A stretch of 64,000 bases of DNA, from positions 62,001-126,000 of the forward strand of contig CAZKRY010000006.1 of NCBI GenBank assembly GCA_964555355.1. The letters run 5' to 3'. This stretch comes from CAIKBL01 sp964555355. GTDB lineage: Bacteria > Pseudomonadota > Gammaproteobacteria > Ga0077536. Below, one piece after another: positions 15,683 through 24,847 of this stretch; within the stretch, counting starts at the first letter, position 1, and every line of letters starts with the position of its first letter. The notes under the pieces are model-generated. The model was not told where the DNA came from, ran no database searches, and saw only the letters and a program-made list of their open reading frames with translations. The position numbers were made by a program, and so were the translations under genes.

Positions 15683-18178
15683 ATGCAAGAAAGAAAAATG
15701 CGCATCGATTGGCGTGCGCCGCTCGGGGCGGCTCTCGCGGTGACTGGCCTACCGTCGCTCGTGTGGGCGGAGGGCGCGGGATTTGACGAAGAAGTCGTGG
15801 TGGTGGCGCCAACCCCCGCGGCGACCGGGCTCGGTATCGCACCGGAAAAAATTCCATTTTCCACGCAAGCCGCCGACAGCGATGCGTTCGAGCGCGCGCA
15901 AAGCTTGGATCTTACGGACTATCTGAATAGCAACCTCGGCAGCGTCAGCATCAACTCGGCGCAAAACAATCCACTGCAACCGGATGTGCAATACCGCGGC
16001 TTTTCGGCTTCGCCTCTTTTGGGGCTGCCGATGGGCGTCTCCGTTTACCAAAACGGTGTGCGGATTAATGAACCTCTAGGCGATGCCGTCAATTGGGATC
16101 TATTGCCCGAATCCGCCGTGCATAGCATGACACTGGTTGGCGGCGCCAATCCGCTGTTTGGTTTGAATACGCTAGGCGGCGCTCTTTCAATCGATATGAA
16201 AGACGGCTTTAACTTTCAAGGTCACGCGGGCGAAGTGTCAGGCGGCAGTTGGGAGCGACTCAACACCACGGTAGAGTCAGGCGGTAACAATGGAATGTTT
16301 GGTTACTACGCAAACGTTCATTATTTTCAAGAAGAGGGCTGGCGCGACTTGTCCGCGTCCGACGCGCTCAATTTCTATGGCGCGGTGAGCCTGCGCCTTG
16401 AGCGAACGACGGCTGATCTCAGTTTGCAGTACGGTGACACCGAACTCACCGGCAATGGCCCGGCGCCACTTGGACTGTTGGCGCTCGACCGGGAAGATAT
16501 TTTTACCGCGCCGGATATCACCGAAAACGAAATGCATGCCGTGACCTTCAAGCTAAGCCATGACCCGCTAGACGACTTGAGCTTGGGCGCGACCGCTTTT
16601 TATCGTGACACGCGAACATCCTCCTTTAATGGCGACACATCCGAATTCGTTGAATGCGAACTGGGCGGCCGCGATTTCTTGTTGGAAGAACTGAATGAGG
16701 ATGGGTTGGCGTTGCTGGGGCTCGACGATGATGTTTGCGCGGACGCCCTCGGCGTGCCCGATCCGGCAGCGCTTGAAGTTGAATTGAATAATCGTGCGGT
16801 GTTGGCGGGATTGCCGGCGGAGTTTTTCGAGATCGAAGATCTCTCGGACGAGCTTTCCGGCACGCTGGCACTGGAAGATGATGCCATCAATAACCTCAGC
16901 AGCCGCGAACAGCAGGCCTATGGGTCGGACGCGCAGGCGGTTTTTACGCGCAACCTATTCGGCCGAGAGAATTATTTTGTAGCGGGCTTCAGCTATTACC
17001 GTGGAGAAGCCGACTTTGCTGCGGTGGTCGAATTATCCGGGATCGATCCGATCACCCGTAGCACCTCAGGGTTGGGTGTCGGCACCTTTGTCGATAAACT
17101 GGCCACCGATGTAACCACCGCAACCGATACCTGGAGTTTTTATTTCCTCGACAATTTCTCGGTCACCGAACAACTGACCTTGACGTTCGGTGGCCGCTAC
17201 AACGACACCGACGTGCAGCTTCGCGATCGCTCCGGCGAGCGTCCCGAACTCAACGGCGACCATGCCTTCAACCGCTTTAATCCATCGGGTGGCGCTACTT
17301 TTACGGTTGACGAGCGGTTGAATCTGTATGGGAGCTATAGCGAATCCTCGCGCGCCCCGACCCCGATTGAACTCGACTGCAATGAAGGCGTCTTTGAAAT
17401 CGCCCAGCGCATCGCGGTTGAGCGAGGCGAGGACCCGAACGAGATCGAATTCGAGTGCCGCCTACCGAATGCGTTCCTCGCCGATCCGCCGCTCAATGAA
17501 GTGGTGGCTGAGAGTATCGAAGGTGGCGTACGCGGGGTGGTGGCTGAAATCGATTATCGCGTTGGATACTTTCACACGGTGAACAACGACGACATCATCT
17601 TCCAATCCACCGGACGCAACACCGGTCTGTTCGCGAATGTCGATGAAACACGACGGCAGGGACTTGAACTCGCCTTGGCGGGCGCCTGGTCCGGGTTCGA
17701 ATGGTTTTCGGCGTATAGCTATATCGACGCGACGTTCGAGAGTGCGTTCAATGTGCTAAGTCCCAACCACCCGGGGGCGGATGCCAACGGGGAACTGCAG
17801 GTGCATGAAGGCAATCGGATCCCGGGGATCCCGCGCCATCAGTTTAAATTGGGCGGCGACTATGGGTTCGCGTTTGGCCTCAACGTGGGTTTTGAACTGT
17901 TGTACAACTCGGACCAAGTAATGCGCGGCGACGAAGCCAATTTGCTCGAAACGGTCGACGGCTATGCGCTCGTCAATCTCCGCACCAGTTATCGACTGAC
18001 CGAGCAAATCGAAATTTTCGGTCGGCTCACCAATCTGTTTGATACGGATTACGAAAACTTCGGCTTGGTGGGCGAAGACCCCACCGACGTCATTCCGACG
18101 TTGACCGACGCGACCCCGTATTTCCTCGGCGCGGGCGCGCCGCGCGCGGGGTGGGTGGGCGTGCGCGTTCGATTCTGA
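15683..18178 (+). CDS. TonB-dependent outer-membrane receptor
   Basis: An 831-residue receptor: signal peptide (ALAVTGLPSLVWA), TonB-box-like EEVVVVAPTP (residues ~33-42), plug domain (~55-170; VQYRGFSASPLLGLPMGVSV, GANPLFGLNTLGGALSI), and a 22-strand-type barrel ending in VGVRVRF with terminal aromatic residue. An unusual acidic insertion at about residues 310-415 is rich in Asp/Glu and has two cysteines. The convergent neighbour is a beta-propeller protein; in E. coli the PQQ receptor PqqU (YncD) is likewise adjacent to the propeller YncE, so PQQ or a metal such as a lanthanide is a candidate cargo. ATG 15698 is an alternative start. Confidence 0.9.
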   Translation: MQERKMRIDWRAPLGAALAVTGLPSLVWAEGAGFDEEVVVVAPTPAATGLGIAPEKIPFSTQAADSDAFERAQSLDLTDYLNSNLGSVSINSAQNNPLQPDVQYRGFSASPLLGLPMGVSVYQNGVRINEPLGDAVNWDLLPESAVHSMTLVGGANPLFGLNTLGGALSIDMKDGFNFQGHAGEVSGGSWERLNTTVESGGNNGMFGYYANVHYFQEEGWRDLSASDALNFYGAVSLRLERTTADLSLQYGDTELTGNGPAPLGLLALDREDIFTAPDITENEMHAVTFKLSHDPLDDLSLGATAFYRDTRTSSFNGDTSEFVECELGGRDFLLEELNEDGLALLGLDDDVCADALGVPDPAALEVELNNRAVLAGLPAEFFEIEDLSDELSGTLALEDDAINNLSSREQQAYGSDAQAVFTRNLFGRENYFVAGFSYYRGEADFAAVVELSGIDPITRSTSGLGVGTFVDKLATDVTTATDTWSFYFLDNFSVTEQLTLTFGGRYNDTDVQLRDRSGERPELNGDHAFNRFNPSGGATFTVDERLNLYGSYSESSRAPTPIELDCNEGVFEIAQRIAVERGEDPNEIEFECRLPNAFLADPPLNEVVAESIEGGVRGVVAEIDYRVGYFHTVNNDDIIFQSTGRNTGLFANVDETRRQGLELALAGAWSGFEWFSAYSYIDATFESAFNVLSPNHPGADANGELQVHEGNRIPGIPRHQFKLGGDYGFAFGLNVGFELLYNSDQVMRGDEANLLETVDGYALVNLRTSYRLTEQIEIFGRLTNLFDTDYENFGLVGEDPTDVIPTLTDATPYFLGAGAPRAGWVGVRVRF

Positions 18179-19135
18179 TCATTCTCGAATCACGATCCCC
18201 CAAGGCATTTTGCCGACTGGGATGGTGGCGACGACTTTGTGACTTTGGGTGTCGATGACCGACACCTGATCACTCGCGCCGTCGGTGGTGTATAGCATGT
18301 TGCCATCCTTGGAAAGTGCCAAGCCCCACACGCGATTACCAACCGGGATTTCGTGCAGGATATCAAGCGTTTTTTCGTCAAGCACGAAAATTCGGTTGGC
18401 GCGACCGCCGGCGACAAACAATTTGGTGCCGTCGCGGCTCGCGAGGATATCTTTAGGTTTCGCTTTGTCGTCGGCCAACGGCACCTTACCGATGATTTTG
18501 CCGCTCGCGACGTCCACTTTTTTGACCTCTCCGCTGATTTCGGAGGTGGCGTAAGCGAGCTTGCTGTCAGCGCTGAAACTCACCGCGCGCGGGCGCGCGC
18601 CGACCAGAATGTTGGCGATGATTTTATGTTCCGGCACGGCGATCACGTGCAACATATTGGTTGACTCACTGGTCACGATTGCGCGCGTGCCGTCGGGCGA
18701 GACCGCCACTCCTTCGGGTTCGATCCCGACTTTTATTTCGGCCACCAACGTGCCGTCGGCCGGGTTATACACGGACGCTTTGGCGTTTTCTTCGTTGGAG
18801 ATATACAGATTGCCGTTGGGGTGCACCGCGAACGCTTCCGGATCCGGACCGCTATTGAAGGTACGCGCAACCTTAAGGGTCTGTGGGTCAATCACGGCGA
18901 TAGCGTCTTGGCCGCTGACCGCGACATAGACTTCCTTGCCGTCGGGCGACAACCCAATGCCACGGGGACGTTTGCCGACGGGGATCGTTGCCGTGACCTG
19001 CCGGCTTGCGACGTCGATAACGCTAACCGAGTCCCCCATTTCGTTGGTGACAAAGACCTGCGGCGAGGCGGTTGCCCCCGCGGCGGCGGCGACCAATAGA
19101 AGTCCGATAACGGAACGGAAACGAGTTTCATGCAT
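18179..19135 (-). CDS. YVTN-type beta-propeller, PQQ-dependent catabolism-associated
   Basis: A 318-residue periplasmic protein with signal peptide (SVIGLLLVAAAAGATAS) and about seven repeats of the pattern VxVIDxxxxKVxxTIPVGxxPxGI, for example TATIPVGKRPRGIGLSPDG and VVATIPVGKMPWGIVI. It fits the family defined as PQQ-dependent catabolism-associated beta-propeller (TIGR03866 type) found beside quinoprotein alcohol dehydrogenase systems. Precise role is unknown. Start at ATG 19135 is chosen because it directly precedes the signal peptide. It follows the binding-protein gene after 23 bases. Confidence 0.85.
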   Translation of the reverse strand: MHETRFRSVIGLLLVAAAAGATASPQVFVTNEMGDSVSVIDVASRQVTATIPVGKRPRGIGLSPDGKEVYVAVSGQDAIAVIDPQTLKVARTFNSGPDPEAFAVHPNGNLYISNEENAKASVYNPADGTLVAEIKVGIEPEGVAVSPDGTRAIVTSESTNMLHVIAVPEHKIIANILVGARPRAVSFSADSKLAYATSEISGEVKKVDVASGKIIGKVPLADDKAKPKDILASRDGTKLFVAGGRANRIFVLDEKTLDILHEIPVGNRVWGLALSKDGNMLYTTDGASDQVSVIDTQSHKVVATIPVGKMPWGIVIRE

Positions 19136-19158
19136 ACGCGGGATCCTGCTAGGTGAAT

Positions 19159-19959
19159 TTATTTGTGGCACTCGAGGGGGCCCAAGCTATCGAGGTTTTC
19201 AATGTCGGTGACGCCCCGGACCGGCGCTTCACCTACCAGCTTGCCGCCGGCGACGAGAAGCAGCGGTTGTCGCAATTGACCATTGTCGCGAAAGCTCATG
19301 TCGACCCCTTTTTGTCCGTCGAAGGCAAGCTGGGTACGTAATGCTTCGAGCAACTTGCCAGGCTCCACGTGTTGTTCGCGAGCCACCATATCCGAAACGA
19401 GCTTAACCGCGGCCCAACCCGCCCACGCCGGGTCGTCCATCGCAGCATCAAATGACTGCCGATAGCGCTTGTTGAGCTGGGCCGCCGCATACTTCTCAAA
19501 ATCCGGGTGCCATGCTTGCGCCTCGACGCGAGTATCGTCCGGGTGTAATTGGCGCCACTGTGCGATGGCGTCGGTAAACATCGCCTGATGTGGGATTGCG
19601 TGCAATAAATTGGGGTGACAATCCTGACGCACGCTATCGTCCCGGTTGAGGACGTTTATGACCGCTACTCCGGGATTGGCATCCGCGAGCGCGATAAGTG
19701 ATGCAGCGTCCACGGCGGCCACGATCGCCACCGCTGAAAGCGGGTGTCGTTGGTCTTTTACGAAGTCCAAGCGGTAGTTCTGACCTAGAAACTCTCCCTG
19801 CGCTTGCGCCTCCTGTAAACCTTGTTGCGCCCCACGGTAGGCGGATGAATCGGCCGAGCCGACATACGCCATCACCACGTCCATTGATTGCCCCATGGCG
19901 CCGGCCGCCCAAGCGAATCCACACAGCGCCACGGCGCTCCACGGGAAGATTAATTTCAA
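19159..19959 (-). CDS. ABC-transporter-type substrate-binding protein of PQQ-alcohol-dehydrogenase systems
   Basis: A 266-residue periplasmic protein resembling the substrate-binding proteins of PQQ-dependent alcohol dehydrogenase systems (TIGR03863 type): DVVMAYVGSADSSAYRGAQQ after the signal peptide, then a type I periplasmic-binding fold with LLLVAGGKLVGEAP near the end. The likely start is TTG 19959, which has AGGAG five bases upstream and leads straight into a signal peptide (LIFPWSAVALCGFAWAAGAMG); longer in-frame starts would add an unlikely leader. The ATP-binding and permease genes that usually accompany it are not in the window. Confidence 0.75.
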   Translation of the reverse strand: MKLIFPWSAVALCGFAWAAGAMGQSMDVVMAYVGSADSSAYRGAQQGLQEAQAQGEFLGQNYRLDFVKDQRHPLSAVAIVAAVDAASLIALADANPGVAVINVLNRDDSVRQDCHPNLLHAIPHQAMFTDAIAQWRQLHPDDTRVEAQAWHPDFEKYAAAQLNKRYRQSFDAAMDDPAWAGWAAVKLVSDMVAREQHVEPGKLLEALRTQLAFDGQKGVDMSFRDNGQLRQPLLLVAGGKLVGEAPVRGVTDIENLDSLGPLECHK

Positions 19960-20255
19960 ACTAGCTCCTATTCGGTTCCGGTTGCACGCTTCTTGGACTG
20001 TGCATGCTAGCGAAGTTCGGTCGTCTGCATTAATAGAAAAAATCTTTCTGACTCGACGGTAGGTTCCCGCCACCCTGCTGAGGCATCAACAGCGGACTTT
20101 TTTTTTGAGCATGAACTCGTTAGTCTGGCTGTCGCCAGCATATATCGGGCGGGCGGTTCCGCTAAACCGCGCTCGGTCTTATGACTGAGGGGACGCGGAT
20201 AGCCGTTCGGATTGCCGGAAACATTCAATCGGGCCACATTTCGGGGAGATTTTTC

Positions 20256-20723
20256 ATGCACAAAGCGCTTCAACTTGAACCAGAAAAATGCACCGGCTGC
20301 TTGCAGTGCGAAATGGCCTGTTCCTATGAAAACGAACAAGTGTTTAACCCGAGCAAATCGCGAATCAAAGTCTTCACGTTTCACGATGAAGGACGCTTCG
20401 CGCCGTACACTTGCTCGCAATGCGCCGAAGCCTGGTGCATGCACGCCTGCCCGGTGGAAGCGATTGTCATTAATACGGCAACCGGGGCGAAAGAGGTCCT
20501 GGAAGACATCTGCGTCGGGTGCAAGGTGTGCACGATCGCGTGTCCGTTCGGTACCGTCAATTACAACTCGGAGAGCGGCAAGGTGATCAAGTGCGATCTT
20601 TGCGGTGGCGATCCGGCCTGCGCCACGGCCTGTCCAACCGGTGCGATTACGTATGTGGACGCTGACCATACGGGGCTTGCTCGTATGAAAGCGCATGCCA
20701 GCCAGTCGATCCCCAAAGCTTAA
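20256..20723 (+). CDS. aorA: Iron-sulfur subunit of aldehyde:ferredoxin oxidoreductase (AorA type)
   Basis: A 155-residue ferredoxin-like protein with four Cys clusters: CTGCLQCEMAC (residues 12-22), CSQCAEAWCMHAC, CVGCKVCTIAC and CDLCGGDPACATAC, enough for four [4Fe-4S] centres. It would shuttle electrons between the tungsten subunit and the FAD subunit encoded downstream. ATG 20256 follows GGGGAG; the longer open frame from 20181 has no such site. It opens a codirectional operon and is divergent from the binding-protein gene. Gene order matches the aorABC order described for Aromatoleum. Confidence 0.88.
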   Translation: MHKALQLEPEKCTGCLQCEMACSYENEQVFNPSKSRIKVFTFHDEGRFAPYTCSQCAEAWCMHACPVEAIVINTATGAKEVLEDICVGCKVCTIACPFGTVNYNSESGKVIKCDLCGGDPACATACPTGAITYVDADHTGLARMKAHASQSIPKA

Positions 20724-20738
20724 GCGGAGAAACCAGCC

Positions 20739-22589
20739 ATGGGTTGGACCAAACAAATTCTGCGTGTGAACCTTACCGCCGGAAGCTGTAAAACCGAACC
20801 ACTTAACATGGAATGGGCGCGGAAGTACGTCGGGCAGCGCGGGTTGGCGTCGAAGTATTTGGCCGAAGAAATAGACCCCAAAGTCGACGCGTTATCCCCA
20901 GGCAATAAGCTCATTCTCGCGACCGGCCCATTAACCGGGACGATGGCCGCGACGGGAGGACGCTACTCGGTGGTGACTAAAAGCCCGCTGACCGGCGCAA
21001 TCGCGTGCTCCAATTCCGGCGGCTTCATCGGCAATGAAATCAAGAATGCCGGCTACGACATGCTGATTTTCGAAGGCAGGGCACCGAAGCCGGTTTACCT
21101 CTATATCGAAAACGACCACGTCGAACTCATACCCGCCGAGGATCTATGGGGTAAATCCGTGTGGGAGACCGACCATCTCCTGCACGCGAAGCATCAAGAC
21201 CCGCTGCTGCGTATCTCCTGTGTCGGACGTTCGGCCGAAGAAGGCTGCTTGTATGCGGGCGTCATCAATGATTTGCATCGTGCAGCCGGCCGCTCCGGCG
21301 TCGGGACCGTCATGGCGTCGAAGAATTTGAAAGCGGTGGCTGTCAGGGGCACCAAAGGGGTCGGCAATATCCGGGATCCCAAGCAGTTCATGAACGCGAC
21401 ACAGGCTGCAAAGAAAGTGCTTGCGGGCAACCCCGTGACCGGGGAGGGACTGCCCAAAATGGGGACGCAGGTGCTGATGAACGTGATCAACGAAGTTGGC
21501 GCCATGCCGACCCGCAATATGCGCGAAGTACAGTTTGAAGGCGCCAACCGTATTTCGGCGGAAGCCATGCATATTCCGCGCGAAAGCGACGGCAAACCGA
21601 ATCTCACGACGAACGCGGCATGTTTCGGCTGCACAATTGCCTGCGGGCGGATTTCCTCCATCGATCCTAAGCACTACACCATCGTGAATAAGCCCCAGTA
21701 CATGGGGAACAGCGGCGGGTTGGAGTACGAAGCGGCATGGGCGCTGGGTTCGGATACCGGCGTGGATGACTTGGACGCGCTGACTTACGCTAACTTTATC
21801 TGTAACGAAGACGGCTTTGATCCGATCTCGTTTGGATCAACCGTCGCGGCCGCCATGGAATTATTCGAAATCGGCGCGCTCACCACCGCACACACAGGCG
21901 GTATCGAAATGCGCTTTGGGTCGGCGGAAGCGCTGACGCGCGCGGCGGAACTGGTCGCGAAAGGCGAGGGCTTTGGCCGTGATCTGGGACTCGGCTCGAA
22001 GCGTTTGTGCGAGAAATACGGCCATGCGGAGTTGTCGATGACCGTCAAAGGTCAGGAATTTCCGGCCTATGACCCGCGTGGAATTCAAGGCATGGGACTG
22101 ACCTACGCTACGTCTAACCGTGGTGCCTGTCATCTCCGTAGCTACACCGTCTCGTCCGAAATCCTTGGCGTGCCGGTGAAAACCGATCCGTTATCGACCG
22201 ACGGCAAACCGGAATTGGTCAAAGCGTTTCAAGACGCGACCGCGGCGGTGGATTCGACGGGTTTGTGCGTATTCACCACATTTGCGTGGACGCTCGAAGA
22301 CATCGCGCCGCAAGTAGATGCGGCCTGTGAGGGCGGGTTTAGCCCCGAGAAAATGCTGGAGATCGGTGAGCGGATTTGGAATCTGGAGCGGAAATTCAAC
22401 TTGGACGCCGGGTTGACCAAGGCCGACGACACCCTACCCAAGCGGTTGTTGAAAGAAGCCGCCAAAACAGGTCCCGCCAAGGGCAAGGTCAACGAACTAC
22501 ATAAGATGCTACCGCATTACTACGAGATCCGCGGTTGGACGCCTGACGGTGTGCCTACGGCAGAGACGCTCGGCAAACTCGCGGTATAG
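20739..22589 (+). CDS. aorB: Tungsten-containing aldehyde:ferredoxin oxidoreductase, catalytic subunit
   Basis: A 616-residue enzyme of the AOR family that oxidises aldehydes to acids with a bis-pterin tungsten cofactor. The N-terminal domain carries ATGPLTGTMAATGGRYSVV and GGFIGNEIKNAGYDMLIFEG. The single [4Fe-4S] cluster ligands are C295, C298 and C302 in CFGCTIAC, with C510 in GLCVFTTFAW as the fourth. DPRGIQGMGLTYATSNRGA matches the pterin-binding block. Length is that of known AORs. It starts 15 bases after aorA with a GGAG-type site. Aldehydes made by PQQ alcohol dehydrogenases are likely substrates; that link is inferred. Confidence 0.93.
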   Translation: MGWTKQILRVNLTAGSCKTEPLNMEWARKYVGQRGLASKYLAEEIDPKVDALSPGNKLILATGPLTGTMAATGGRYSVVTKSPLTGAIACSNSGGFIGNEIKNAGYDMLIFEGRAPKPVYLYIENDHVELIPAEDLWGKSVWETDHLLHAKHQDPLLRISCVGRSAEEGCLYAGVINDLHRAAGRSGVGTVMASKNLKAVAVRGTKGVGNIRDPKQFMNATQAAKKVLAGNPVTGEGLPKMGTQVLMNVINEVGAMPTRNMREVQFEGANRISAEAMHIPRESDGKPNLTTNAACFGCTIACGRISSIDPKHYTIVNKPQYMGNSGGLEYEAAWALGSDTGVDDLDALTYANFICNEDGFDPISFGSTVAAAMELFEIGALTTAHTGGIEMRFGSAEALTRAAELVAKGEGFGRDLGLGSKRLCEKYGHAELSMTVKGQEFPAYDPRGIQGMGLTYATSNRGACHLRSYTVSSEILGVPVKTDPLSTDGKPELVKAFQDATAAVDSTGLCVFTTFAWTLEDIAPQVDAACEGGFSPEKMLEIGERIWNLERKFNLDAGLTKADDTLPKRLLKEAAKTGPAKGKVNELHKMLPHYYEIRGWTPDGVPTAETLGKLAV

Positions 22590-22599
22590 GGGGAAGGCT

Positions 22600-23871
22600 A
22601 TGCAACACATCATCGTTGGAGCCGGCCCTTCCGGCGTCGTCGCGGCGGAAGCACTTCGTAAGTTGCGGCCGCAGGACCGCATCACGATAATCGGCAACGA
22701 AGCCGAACCGCCTTATTCACGTATGGCCCTGCCTTATTTCTTGATCAAGCAGATTAAGGAAGAAGGCACGCACCTACGTAAAACGGCCAACCATTATCAA
22801 AACCTCAAAATTGACCTCGTGCGCGATACCGTCAGCGCGGTGGAGCGAGGGAAAAAGCAGCTTAAGCTGGCGAGCGGCGGGAGCGTCGCCTACGACAAAT
22901 TGCTGCTCGCCACGGGCTCGCGACCGACCGCACCTCCCATCGCGGGGATGGACCTTCCTAACATCTACAATTGCTGGACCCTGGCCGATGGACGCAACAT
23001 CGCGGCCAAAGCCAAACCCGGCGCTAGGGTCTTGCTGATGGGGGCGGGGTTTATCGGTTGCATCATTCTGGAGGCGCTGGCGCAGAGTGGTGCCAACTTG
23101 ACGGTAGTTGAGATGGCGGACCGCATGGTCCCGCGCATGATGAATGAGACCGCCGGCAACCTCATCAAAAGCTGGTGCGAAAAAAAGGGGGTAAAGGTTC
23201 ACACCGGCACGCGGGTGACGGCAATCAAGAAAGGTGCAAGCGCGCCGTTGTGCGCGGAACTAAGTACCGGTGCTGCGCTTGACGTCGATATGATTGTGTC
23301 GGCGACCGGCGTCAAACCCAATATCGATTTTCTGGCCGGCACCGGCATCGACACTGAACACGGCATCTTGGTCAATCGACACATGCAGACCAATGATCCG
23401 GACATCTTCGCGAGCGGTGATGTGGCGCAAGGTCGAGATTTCTCAACCGGGGAATACTCCGTGCAAGCGATTCAGCCGACGGCGACTGAGCATGGCCTAC
23501 TTGCGGCGCGGAATATGGCGGGCTTACTAGGCGCCGTGCACCGCGGAAGTGTCAACATGAACGTGCTGGACACACTTGGTCTTATCTCAAGCTCTTTTGG
23601 ATTGTGGATGGGAGCTAGTGGAGGGCAAAGCGCGGAACTCTTGAATCGCGACCGCTTTAAGTACGTTAATCTGCAGTTTGACGGCGACGTGCTCGTGGGC
23701 GCGACTAGCCTTGGCATGACTCAGCATATCGGTGTGGTGCGTGGCTTAATTCAAACCAAAACGCGCCTCGGTAAGTGGAAGGACAAACTCATGGAAGACC
23801 CCACCCGCTTAATGGAAGCGTATCTCGGCGCCACCCAGGCTGTCGGCTTCAATGCAGCGTTGATGAAATAA
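22600..23871 (+). CDS. aorC: FAD-dependent NAD(P)H oxidoreductase subunit (AorC type)
   Basis: A 423-residue flavoprotein of the pyridine nucleotide-disulfide oxidoreductase fold. FAD motif IIVGAGPSGVVAAEALRKL at the start, NAD motif VLLMGAGFIGCIILEALA near residues 144-161, and second FAD motif DIFASGDVAQG near 268-278. It would exchange electrons between the AOR complex and NAD+. ATG 22600 follows GGGAAGG and lies 10 bases after aorB. In Aromatoleum the same three-subunit arrangement lets AOR use NAD+. Confidence 0.88.
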   Translation: MQHIIVGAGPSGVVAAEALRKLRPQDRITIIGNEAEPPYSRMALPYFLIKQIKEEGTHLRKTANHYQNLKIDLVRDTVSAVERGKKQLKLASGGSVAYDKLLLATGSRPTAPPIAGMDLPNIYNCWTLADGRNIAAKAKPGARVLLMGAGFIGCIILEALAQSGANLTVVEMADRMVPRMMNETAGNLIKSWCEKKGVKVHTGTRVTAIKKGASAPLCAELSTGAALDVDMIVSATGVKPNIDFLAGTGIDTEHGILVNRHMQTNDPDIFASGDVAQGRDFSTGEYSVQAIQPTATEHGLLAARNMAGLLGAVHRGSVNMNVLDTLGLISSSFGLWMGASGGQSAELLNRDRFKYVNLQFDGDVLVGATSLGMTQHIGVVRGLIQTKTRLGKWKDKLMEDPTRLMEAYLGATQAVGFNAALMK

Positions 23872-23910
23872 CGGGCGTTGAAAACATCCGGGTAAGAGAC
23901 GCCCATCTGA

Positions 23911-23949
23911 CCCTCTCCCGCGGACGGGAGAGGGTAGGGTGAGGGTGGA
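23911..23949. repeat. REP-like palindromic repeat inside the aor operon
   Basis: Hairpin CCCTCTCCCG-CGGA-CGGGAGAGGG (23911-23934) followed by TAGGGTGAGGGTGG. The tail is identical to that of the copy at 59374. It sits between aorC and the moaD-like gene and could stabilise or partly stop the transcript. Confidence 0.85.
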
Positions 23950-23987
23950 AAAACCTAATCGCCGACCGGCATTAATCTTTCGGCATC

Positions 23988-24239
23988 ATGAAACTCCGCC
24001 TGAAACTGTACGCCACGCTTGCTGAATTCCTGCCGCCCGAAGCAGTGTCGAATGTCGCGGAGATCGATGTCGCCGCCGAATCCACCCCGCACGAAATAAT
24101 CGATCGTTATCGTATTCCTAGGGCACGCGCGCATCTGGTTCTACTCAATGGGGTGTATGTGCCACCAGCAGCCCGGGACACCCCGGCACTTAAGGAGGGC
24201 GACGCGCTCGCTATTTGGCCGCCGGTGGCTGGTGGATAG
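23988..24239 (+). CDS. MoaD/ThiS-like sulfur carrier of the AOR operon (AorD position)
   Basis: An 83-residue ubiquitin-fold sulfur carrier ending in VAGG; the terminal Gly-Gly is where sulfur would be loaded as a thiocarboxylate for dithiolene formation in the pterin cofactor. A separate moaD exists at 36.3 kb, so this copy is probably dedicated to the tungsten cofactor of AOR. The gene follows the palindromic repeat, 116 bases after aorC, and its end lies close to or overlaps the next small gene. Confidence 0.85.
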   Translation: MKLRLKLYATLAEFLPPEAVSNVAEIDVAAESTPHEIIDRYRIPRARAHLVLLNGVYVPPAARDTPALKEGDALAIWPPVAGG

Positions 24240-24252
24240 CCCCACCGGGCAA

Positions 24253-24558
24253 ATGAGCGGAGCGCCGGCAACGCTCGAAGAGACCTGGGAGTACGGGTTA
24301 TCGCACGCCGATCTCGCGCGAATTCTGCCGAGGCTAATCCCGGATGCCCAATTTTCCGGCCATGCTCTTGATTACCGCTTTACGTGGCCATCAGGCGCCG
24401 TGGTCACCCTCTTGGTCGGCCCTGAGCAAGCGCGTCGAATTGCGAGCATTTCCATTCCCTTCGTACGTTTGAAACTGTCGTTTAGCGGAATGGACGAGCG
24501 GGCGCGGGCCGCCTTTAAGCAGCGGTTTCAGCACTGCTTTCAAAAGGGGGGCGGTTAG
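24253..24558 (+). CDS. Small conserved-looking protein at the end of the aor operon (AorE position)
   Basis: About 101 residues, no recognised domain. It opens with ATLEETWEYGLSHADLARIL and has an alternating pattern FTWPSGAVVTLLVGPEQARRIASI that suggests beta strands with a helix, ending in KQRFQHCFQKGGG. The position after a moaD-like gene in an AOR operon suggests a role in cofactor or enzyme maturation. The ATG at 24253 is used; GTG 24232 would overlap the preceding stop. Neither has a strong ribosome binding site. Confidence 0.55.
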   Translation: MSGAPATLEETWEYGLSHADLARILPRLIPDAQFSGHALDYRFTWPSGAVVTLLVGPEQARRIASISIPFVRLKLSFSGMDERARAAFKQRFQHCFQKGGG

Positions 24559-24847
24559 TCGCCCCGAACCTCGTTAGGACAAAGGCTAAAGAAGTTTGAA
24601 AGGCGGCCGCTGTGGTGGAAATGCGACCAAGGCGCTTGATTCTAGAAAATATGTCGCATTTATGTGCTCGGAAGGCTTGCGTGGTGCGGTTGAATCGTCT
24701 AGTGTTTGCTACGTTCACGCTTGCAAGTGATCGAGAAGAATTTTTAGTCTCTAGCCACCTGCGCTGATTTAGTCGCTGGGGAGAAGTCAGCGGCAAGTGA
24801 CTAGAGGGAAAGCTTAAGCTTTAGAATCCTTGAGTTAGGAGGAAGTA
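24559..24847. other. 289-base upstream region of the porin gene
   Basis: No gene recognised. It ends in the very strong ribosome binding site TAGGAGG five bases before the porin ATG. Richer in A and T than its surroundings toward the 3' end, as expected for a promoter of an abundant protein; no box can be assigned with confidence. Confidence 0.5.

Noticed and set aside
20100..20255. Sigma-54 promoter upstream of aorA
   Set aside because: TGGCTGTCGCCAGC has GG-N9-GC rather than GG-N10-GC spacing and is better read as a small palindrome.
20007..20756. 249-residue open frame on the minus strand
   Set aside because: Antisense to the aorA iron-sulfur gene; its protein has no recognisable features.
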